Below, in pieces: positions 7,404 to 11,797 of a DNA stretch of 11,797 nt; within the stretch, counting starts at the first letter, position 1, and every line of letters begins with the position of its first letter. The translations under genes and the position numbers were made by a program. A model generated the notes under the pieces. The model was not told the origin of the DNA. It did no database searches and worked only from the letters and a program-made list of their open reading frames with translations. The stretch spans positions 1 to 11,797 of the forward strand of contig CAJUNA010000009.1 of the NCBI GenBank assembly GCA_910587645.1, written 5' to 3'. This stretch comes from an uncultured Oscillospiraceae bacterium (GTDB lineage: Bacteria; Bacillota; Clostridia; Oscillospirales; Oscillospiraceae).

Positions 7404-9562
7404 TGCGGCAATCCTCCATGTATTCCCAGCTCCGGCCCCTCTATCAGATGGGCCACCTTCTGATACGCCGCGCTCTGCTTCAGCGCCTCCACCGCCGGAT
7501 CGTCTGCGGGGTAAGCCGCTAAAAGGATACGCACCTGCTCTGCCAATGCCAGCAGCTCCGGGGTGGCCTGGATCTTTTGGCTCTCCTCAAGCTGCTTCAG
7601 CAGGAATTCTACTATGAGCTTCGCTTCTGTACAGCTCTCCAGCCCCTGCCGCAGCAGGCGCACATAAGTTGCGCTGTCCCCGGCATCCAGCGCCCAGAAA
7701 GCCTTGCCGCAATACCAGCCGAAGCGGTGCATGGGTGGCAGGAGATGGATATTTTCGTCACACAGTAAATCGTCTGCATAGTACTTCGGCAGGAATGCGC
7801 CCTCGATTTTTGCGAACGCCCGGCACAGAGCCATCCCCTGCTGTCCATCCGTCCAATCGCAGGATTTGACAGCCGCCAGGGCCAGGGCGCGGAACCACGC
7901 GAGAGACTGCCAGTCCTCCAGCCCATTGCCGGCAGCAAGAATCGCCAGACCAGCCAGCGGCCCATCCTTCCGGCCCATGCGGCCCGCCAGTTCATCCATT
8001 TCCTCAATCTTCATGGGTTTACCCAGCACCGGGAAAGGAGCCCCCTCCAAAAGGGCGTGTTCCACCGCCGCAATAGGAAGCTCATCCCAATTCTCCACTG
8101 TCCTGAGCAATTTTTCCAGTTCTTCCGGATCATTCGTTTCCAAAATTGCGGCAGCGGTGCCCAAAGAACACCGGCCTTCCAACGCGCTGAACACGCCGCG
8201 TCCGTGGCGGAGGAAGTCGTCCCGCCCCAACTCCTCACTGTGGTATTTCGCGGAAAAAGCGGGTGTCGCGGTCCGAAGCAACATCTCCCGCCGCCGTTCT
8301 GCCATTTTTTCGTCCGGAAGCGGCTGGTTGACCTGTTCCCAGAAAGCAGCCATTAGCGGCGGCGTATCCAGCATCGCAGTCCGGTGCAGGCGGATAAGCT
8401 CCAATGTACACAGTTCCACCTGTTTCAGATCATCCATCTCCTGCCCCTGGATTCTGTTGAACAGAGCATACGCCTTCTCTGGCTCCCCAATCTCCAGATA
8501 GGCCTGGGGCAACATCGCCAAAAGTTTTCTTTCCCCAAAAGGGGAGACATTTTCCAGCACCCCGCGGGCAAGGTCGCTCGCTAGGTACTTTCCCGCCCGG
8601 TAGTTGTCTACCCCTTTCAGATAAACCGTTCCCCAATGAATAACCTGCCTATAGTCTTTTTTATCCCAATAGTGGACAAAAGCATAGTAGGCCACATCAA
8701 CCGTTGTAAAAATTGCATCTGGGAACCGCTCAAACGCCTGCGAAATCCATTCCTCGATTTCCGGCAGTTCATTCAGTGTTGCGACGGACACCGCGTTGCG
8801 ATAAATTACCGCGCCCAAGCGGTCCCAAGACTTCCATTTTTTATCCAATCCCTCTAAAGATCGCTTGGCATACTCCGCACTGGCATCCTTGTCCTCGTTC
8901 TTAGTGGAGTCGACACACTCCGTCAGCGTCTTTAGATTCTCCGGGTCTTCCTCCAGCTTCTTTCGTAGAAGCGTCATGTTCCGTTCCCGCTTGGCCGCTT
9001 GCAAGGCCGTGTTCTCATAAACATAGCCATCGTGATAAAGCCAGGTATTTCCCAGCGGAATTACATCCAGGATCCCGGTTTTGGGGTCCCGCCAGGTCTC
9101 ATGAATGCACCCCTCATAGCGCACACCAGTACTTAATCGAGCCATCCGAATACCAAGAAAATCAAGGTAATTATCTGATTTTTCCAAGGCAGGCGAGCGG
9201 TAGTTGCGGATCTTAACCCCAATGTAGTCCTTCGGAATTTTCTTAAGCCGCGCCAAACCGGTCAGTTCTGCGATGTCCTCCGCCAGCCACTCATCTGCGT
9301 CAATAGATAGATACCACCGCCCGGAGCAGCGATCCATAACGGCATTCCGCGCGGCGGCGAAATCATCAATCCACGGAAAATCAAACAGAATATCTGCGTA
9401 TTTCTCCGCCACCTCCCGGCTGCCATCGGTGGAGCCGGTATCCGCCATCACCAGTTCACAGGGGACGGCTTCTCTCAACGGCTGTAACGATTTCATACAC
9501 CGCTCAAGGCAGCGGATTTCATTTTTGAAAATGATGCCAATTGAGTAAAAGGGTTTCTTCAT
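7400..9562 (-). CDS. Family 2 glycosyltransferase with helical TPR-like C-terminal region
   Basis: A 720-residue protein and the first gene of the glycosylation operon. Residues 1-200 are a GT-A family 2 glycosyltransferase: SIGIIFKNE (7-15), LVMADTGSTDGS (37-48), the DXD motif in SIDADEWL (86-93), VRYEGCIHETW (147-157), and YHDGY (176-180). The GT2-plus-helical-repeat pattern is common for protein glycosyltransferases encoded beside flagellin in Clostridia. Residues about 200-720 are almost wholly helical, with a TPR-like stretch at AYLEIGEPEKAYALFNRIQ (354-372); other repeats are too diverged to count by eye. Such a helical arm could hold the flagellin acceptor, so this is my candidate for the enzyme that starts the glycan on Ser/Thr; that is inference. 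The ATG has a very strong AAGGAGG seven bases upstream. No signal peptide or membrane segment is seen. Confidence 0.88.
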   Translation of the reverse strand: MKKPFYSIGIIFKNEIRCLERCMKSLQPLREAVPCELVMADTGSTDGSREVAEKYADILFDFPWIDDFAAARNAVMDRCSGRWYLSIDADEWLAEDIAELTGLARLKKIPKDYIGVKIRNYRSPALEKSDNYLDFLGIRMARLSTGVRYEGCIHETWRDPKTGILDVIPLGNTWLYHDGYVYENTALQAAKRERNMTLLRKKLEEDPENLKTLTECVDSTKNEDKDASAEYAKRSLEGLDKKWKSWDRLGAVIYRNAVSVATLNELPEIEEWISQAFERFPDAIFTTVDVAYYAFVHYWDKKDYRQVIHWGTVYLKGVDNYRAGKYLASDLARGVLENVSPFGERKLLAMLPQAYLEIGEPEKAYALFNRIQGQEMDDLKQVELCTLELIRLHRTAMLDTPPLMAAFWEQVNQPLPDEKMAERRREMLLRTATPAFSAKYHSEELGRDDFLRHGRGVFSALEGRCSLGTAAAILETNDPEELEKLLRTVENWDELPIAAVEHALLEGAPFPVLGKPMKIEEMDELAGRMGRKDGPLAGLAILAAGNGLEDWQSLAWFRALALAAVKSCDWTDGQQGMALCRAFAKIEGAFLPKYYADDLLCDENIHLLPPMHRFGWYCGKAFWALDAGDSATYVRLLRQGLESCTEAKLIVEFLLKQLEESQKIQATPELLALAEQVRILLAAYPADDPAVEALKQSAAYQKVAHLIEGPELGIHGGLPQ

Positions 9563-9593
9563 ACTCCATCCTCCTTCAGTTCACAAGGCCGTC

Positions 9594-9622
9594 GGGAAAA
9601 CCGGAATGTTTCCAGCTTTCCC
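9594..9622 (-). promoter_or_regulatory. Hairpin in the leader of the glycosylation operon
   Basis: The minus-strand RNA folds as GGGAAAGCTGGAA, loop ACA, TTCCGGTTTTCCC: 13 pairs including two G-U wobbles. The wobbles favour the minus-strand transcript over the plus strand. It lies about 17 bases before the AAGGAGG of the first glycosyltransferase and has no T-run after it, so it is not an ordinary terminator. It could protect the 5' end of a processed operon mRNA. Function is unproven. Confidence 0.5.
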
Positions 9623-9634
9623 CGCAGTCTTGGA

Positions 9635-9666
9635 AAGGCGGGCCGGGCGTAGGCCCGGCCCGCCTT
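9635..9666 (-). terminator. Intrinsic terminator-like hairpin after flagellin
   Basis: A perfect 14-bp inverted repeat, AAGGCGGGCCGGGC / GCCCGGCCCGCCTT with a four-base loop, begins about 38 bases after the flagellin stop codon. The minus-strand T-tract is short (TTT at the stem end, then CC), so termination may be partial. It is placed correctly to end the abundant flagellin message while letting a fraction of polymerases into the downstream operon, for which I see no separate promoter. Confidence 0.7.
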
Positions 9667-9703
9667 GGGAATTATGCTGCTAAAGAAATGCTTGCTATGG
9701 GTA

Positions 9704-11566
9704 TTAGCCCAGCAGCTGCAGAACACCCTGAGGAATCTGGTTGGCCTGGGCCAGCATGGCCTGGGCGGACTGCACCAGGATGTTGTTCTTGGTGTAGGCC
9801 ATCATTTCCTCGGCAACATCGGTGTCGCGGATGGTGGACTCGGCGTCCTGGATGTTTTCCTTCATCACGGACAGGTTGTTCTGGGTGTGCTCCAGACGGT
9901 TCTGGGTGGCGCCCAGGGTACCACGGATAGAGGAAACAGTGTTGATGGCGTTCTTGATGGTATCAACAGCCTTCTGAGCGCCAACCTGGGTGCCAATGTT
10001 GACACCATCAATCTTCAGAGCCTTGGTGTGGATATCACCAATGGAGACCTTCAGCTGGTTGAAGCTGTCAGAGGTATCGCCGATCTGGAGGGTCAGAGCC
10101 GAACCCTTGGCATCGTTGGTCTGATTCGCGGTGCCGATCTTAATCAGGCCCTTCCAATCCGTCACTGTAGCATCGCCTGCATTAGTAGCGCCGTTGCTGG
10201 GGGCCAGGCCGTCCTTACCAGCCAGGTTGTTGACCGTGTAGTCGATGCCGCCTTCCTTCTCGGTAAGGCTGATGACATTGCCGCCTACCTGGGCGCCGAC
10301 ATGGAAGGTCTTGTTGCCCTCGGCCGCCTTGGCAAGGCGCTGGGCGGCGGTGTTCAGCTGAGAAGCGCTGAGCTGGCCAGCGGTAGCGCCGCCAGGAACC
10401 AGATCCGTCAAGTCAATAATATTATCGTAATCCTTGTATTTGCTGTTCTTTCCAACAGCAAACGTATAGGTCGTGTCGCCCAGCTTAATTGCCGCGCCAT
10501 CCTTGACAAAGTCTGCCGTCAACGTAAAGGTTGCCTTGGCATACACGCGGGAAGCCTCGGACACAGGCTCCTGCACAGGCGTAACCTCGAACTGGTTGCC
10601 GCCGTTAATTGCGACCAGCGTCGTACCAACGTCATTGCCGCTGCCAGATATGCCAATGCCACCGGTGAACTCACCCTTGAACACAAGCCCATCGATATCC
10701 GACTGCTTTGCCGCAGGCTTGACCTCGTTAATCACCAGCTTGTCGCCATCCACATCAAAGGAGAACTTGCTGTTGCTGGCTGTCGTCATGATAGTGATAC
10801 CAACATCAGCGTCAACATCATCTGTTGTGGTAGCAGTATCGAGCCCCATCAATGCGTCTTTAATGGCCTCGGCAATATCCTTGCCGTCCATTTCCGCACC
10901 AGCGGCCACAGTGATCGCAACACTCTTATCAGCGGTCAGCGCGAAGGTTACGGCAATATCGGCGGTACTGTTGTTGCTCAGCTTCGTCTGGCTGAAATCA
11001 ATCGTGTACTTACCGGCGGCAGGCGCTTTATCAACCAGCATACCATCGCTGACATGCGTAAAGGTCATTCCCGCTGCGATGCCAGTGGTAGACGTAGCAA
11101 GATCGGAGGGATCCTTCAGATTAATGACATTGGTACCAGCGTCCAGAGAACCGTCCAGCAGCTTGATGCCGTTGAAGTTGGCGCTGTCGGCGATACGGTT
11201 GATTTCGGAACGGAGCTGGTCAACCTCGGCTTGGAGGTTCTCACGGTCAACAGCGTCCTGATAGGTGCCGTTAGCGGACTGGGTAGCCAGGGAAACCATG
11301 CGGTTGAGCATGTCCTGGACTTCCTGCATCGCGCCCTCGGCGGTCTTCACCAGGGAGATGCCGTCCTTGACGTTCTTGCTGGCAGCATCCAGGCCGGTGA
11401 TCTGGGCACGCATCTTCTCGGAAATAGCCAGGCCGGCGGCGTCATCGCCAGCGCGGTTAATCTTGTAGCCGGAGGACAGCTTCTCCAGGTTCTTGGAGAC
11501 AGCGGAGGTGTTCAGGTTGTAGTTGCGGTAGGCGTTCATCGCAACGATATTGTGTTGAATTCTCAT
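9704..11566 (-). CDS. fliC: Flagellin (flagellar filament protein)
   Basis: A 620-residue flagellin, the polymer of the flagellar filament, exported by the flagellar type III system without a cleaved signal peptide. The conserved D0/D1 N-terminus is residues 1-145: MRIQHNIVAMNAYRNY, LEKLSSGYKINRAGDDAAGLAISE (28-51), and LATQSANGTY (93-102). The conserved C-terminal D1/D0 is about 490-620: GATQNRLEHTQNNL (552-565), ESTIRDTDVAEEM (576-588), and the end ANQIPQGVLQLLG. The middle (about 145-490) is a variable, Thr/Ser/Ala-rich surface domain, longer than in short Gram-positive flagellins near 270-400 residues, and is the probable acceptor for the sugars made downstream. I chose ATG 11566 because the MRIQHNI start is universal in the family and an AAAGGA site precedes it; an ATG at 11584 lies inside that binding region. 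The symbol could equally be hag. Confidence 0.97.
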   Translation of the reverse strand: MRIQHNIVAMNAYRNYNLNTSAVSKNLEKLSSGYKINRAGDDAAGLAISEKMRAQITGLDAASKNVKDGISLVKTAEGAMQEVQDMLNRMVSLATQSANGTYQDAVDRENLQAEVDQLRSEINRIADSANFNGIKLLDGSLDAGTNVINLKDPSDLATSTTGIAAGMTFTHVSDGMLVDKAPAAGKYTIDFSQTKLSNNSTADIAVTFALTADKSVAITVAAGAEMDGKDIAEAIKDALMGLDTATTTDDVDADVGITIMTTASNSKFSFDVDGDKLVINEVKPAAKQSDIDGLVFKGEFTGGIGISGSGNDVGTTLVAINGGNQFEVTPVQEPVSEASRVYAKATFTLTADFVKDGAAIKLGDTTYTFAVGKNSKYKDYDNIIDLTDLVPGGATAGQLSASQLNTAAQRLAKAAEGNKTFHVGAQVGGNVISLTEKEGGIDYTVNNLAGKDGLAPSNGATNAGDATVTDWKGLIKIGTANQTNDAKGSALTLQIGDTSDSFNQLKVSIGDIHTKALKIDGVNIGTQVGAQKAVDTIKNAINTVSSIRGTLGATQNRLEHTQNNLSVMKENIQDAESTIRDTDVAEEMMAYTKNNILVQSAQAMLAQANQIPQGVLQLLG

Positions 11567-11573
11567 TTTATTG

Positions 11574-11582
11574 CATCCTTTC
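11574..11582 (-). promoter_or_regulatory. Flagellin Shine-Dalgarno with CsrA-like GGA
   Basis: The minus strand reads GAAAGGATG, nine bases before the flagellin ATG measured from the end of AAAGGA. The AAGGATG core resembles the CsrA-binding consensus (ARGGAU) and overlaps the ribosome binding site, as known for hag of Bacillus subtilis. It is the certain ribosome binding site; the CsrA role is inference. Confidence 0.6.
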
Positions 11583-11606
11583 AATAAAATTAAAAAAATT
11601 TAAAAA

Positions 11607-11647
11607 GCGCGGGTTCCACTGCGCCAGACAATCCTTTTCCGGCGCGC
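11607..11647 (-). promoter_or_regulatory. Leader hairpin(s) upstream of flagellin, CsrA-site or attenuator candidate
   Basis: The minus-strand RNA can form GCGCCGGA / TCTGGCGC (11638-11645 with 11621-11628; seven Watson-Crick pairs and one G-U) with the loop AAAGGATTG, which presents a GGA. A competing pairing, GCGCG (11643-11647) with CGCGC (11607-11611), sits directly before TTTTT and would look like a short terminator. The two overlap and cannot both form fully. This could be a protein-controlled switch or simply a leader structure. Confidence 0.4.
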
Positions 11648-11797
11648 GTATGGTGCCTCATTCCGTTCCAGCTCCGTGGCCTTTGGTCGCGGGAACAGCC
11701 TGACGCGGTACAATATTCCAACCAGTTCGCGAAACCAGCTGAAAACAAAGACCTCACTGGGCAGTCAAACAAATTTTAGACCGGCCAAGTTGTATAC

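Larger units (their letters stand above)
11567..11797 (-). promoter_or_regulatory. Flagellin upstream region and mRNA leader
   Basis: The stretch upstream of flagellin contains no convincing gene. The part next to the start is AT-rich (11581-11606, oligo-T on the minus strand); farther upstream it is GC-richer and contains many GGA triplets on the minus strand. I searched for a sigma-28/SigD promoter (TAAA, 15 bases, CCGATAT-like) and a sigma-A promoter and found none I would defend. A CTAAA near 11776 has no matching -10 element and a TTGACT near 11767 has none either. The promoter may lie beyond the window. Confidence 0.4.

Noticed and set aside
9665..11587. A 640-codon open frame on the plus strand, antisense to flagellin
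   Set aside because: It runs opposite the whole flagellin gene and exists because the sense strand avoids the codons that would read as stops in that frame. Its product has no recognisable domain, whereas the minus-strand frame is an unmistakable flagellin.
11590..11772. A 60-codon frame on the minus strand upstream of flagellin
   Set aside because: The peptide is unlike any known protein, has no clear ribosome binding site, and covers the leader hairpin and GC-rich tract.
11740..11780. TTGACT and CTAAA as flagellin promoter elements
   Set aside because: Neither has a matching -10 element at the right spacing; the sigma-28 element CCGATAT or a TATAAT-like box is missing.
1..11797. tRNA, rRNA, CRISPR arrays, insertion sequences or transposase genes
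   Set aside because: I looked and saw none: no repeat-spacer pattern, no transposase motifs, no terminal inverted repeats around any gene. Island mobility is suggested only by composition.

Overview
This window looks like a flagellin glycosylation island from an anaerobic Gram-positive bacterium. Strong AAGGAGG-type ribosome binding sites, moderate-to-high GC in most genes, the Clostridia-like flagellin N-terminus (MRIQHNIVAMNAYRN) and the gene order suggest Bacillota/Clostridia. A flagellated gut Oscillospiraceae-like organism is a reasonable guess, but nothing here fixes the species. All genes I can support are on the minus strand, so the region reads from right (11.8 kb) to left (1).

Region 1 (about 11797-9704) holds a 620-residue flagellin behind a leader of more than 200 bases. 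The leader carries a hairpin with a GGA in its loop and a second GGA in the Shine-Dalgarno sequence, the layout seen in CsrA-controlled flagellin mRNAs. I found no convincing sigma-28 or sigma-A promoter. Region 2 (9703-9563) is a 141-base gap with a 14-bp GC-rich terminator-like hairpin followed by a second 13-bp hairpin. It separates flagellin from the downstream genes.

Region 3 (9562-1) is a tight operon of nine genes, with gaps of 50 bases or less and three 4-base start/stop overlaps. The order is: a TPR-type family 2 glycosyltransferase; a GNAT acetyltransferase (AT-rich); a family 2 glycosyltransferase fused to a methyltransferase-like domain; glucose-1-phosphate cytidylyltransferase (rfbF); CDP-glucose 4,6-dehydratase (rfbG); a left-handed beta-helix acetyltransferase with an extra C-terminal domain; a DegT-family aminotransferase with an extra C-terminal domain; an RfbC-like hexulose epimerase; and the start of a sugar C-methyltransferase cut by the window edge.

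Read as a pathway, RfbF and RfbG make CDP-4-keto-6-deoxy-glucose. The epimerase, aminotransferase and C-methyltransferase would turn it into a branched amino-deoxy sugar, one or both acetyltransferases could acylate it, and the two glycosyltransferases would place it on flagellin. The CDP-sugar start is well supported by sequence. The order of later steps, the final sugar and flagellin as acceptor are inferences from context.
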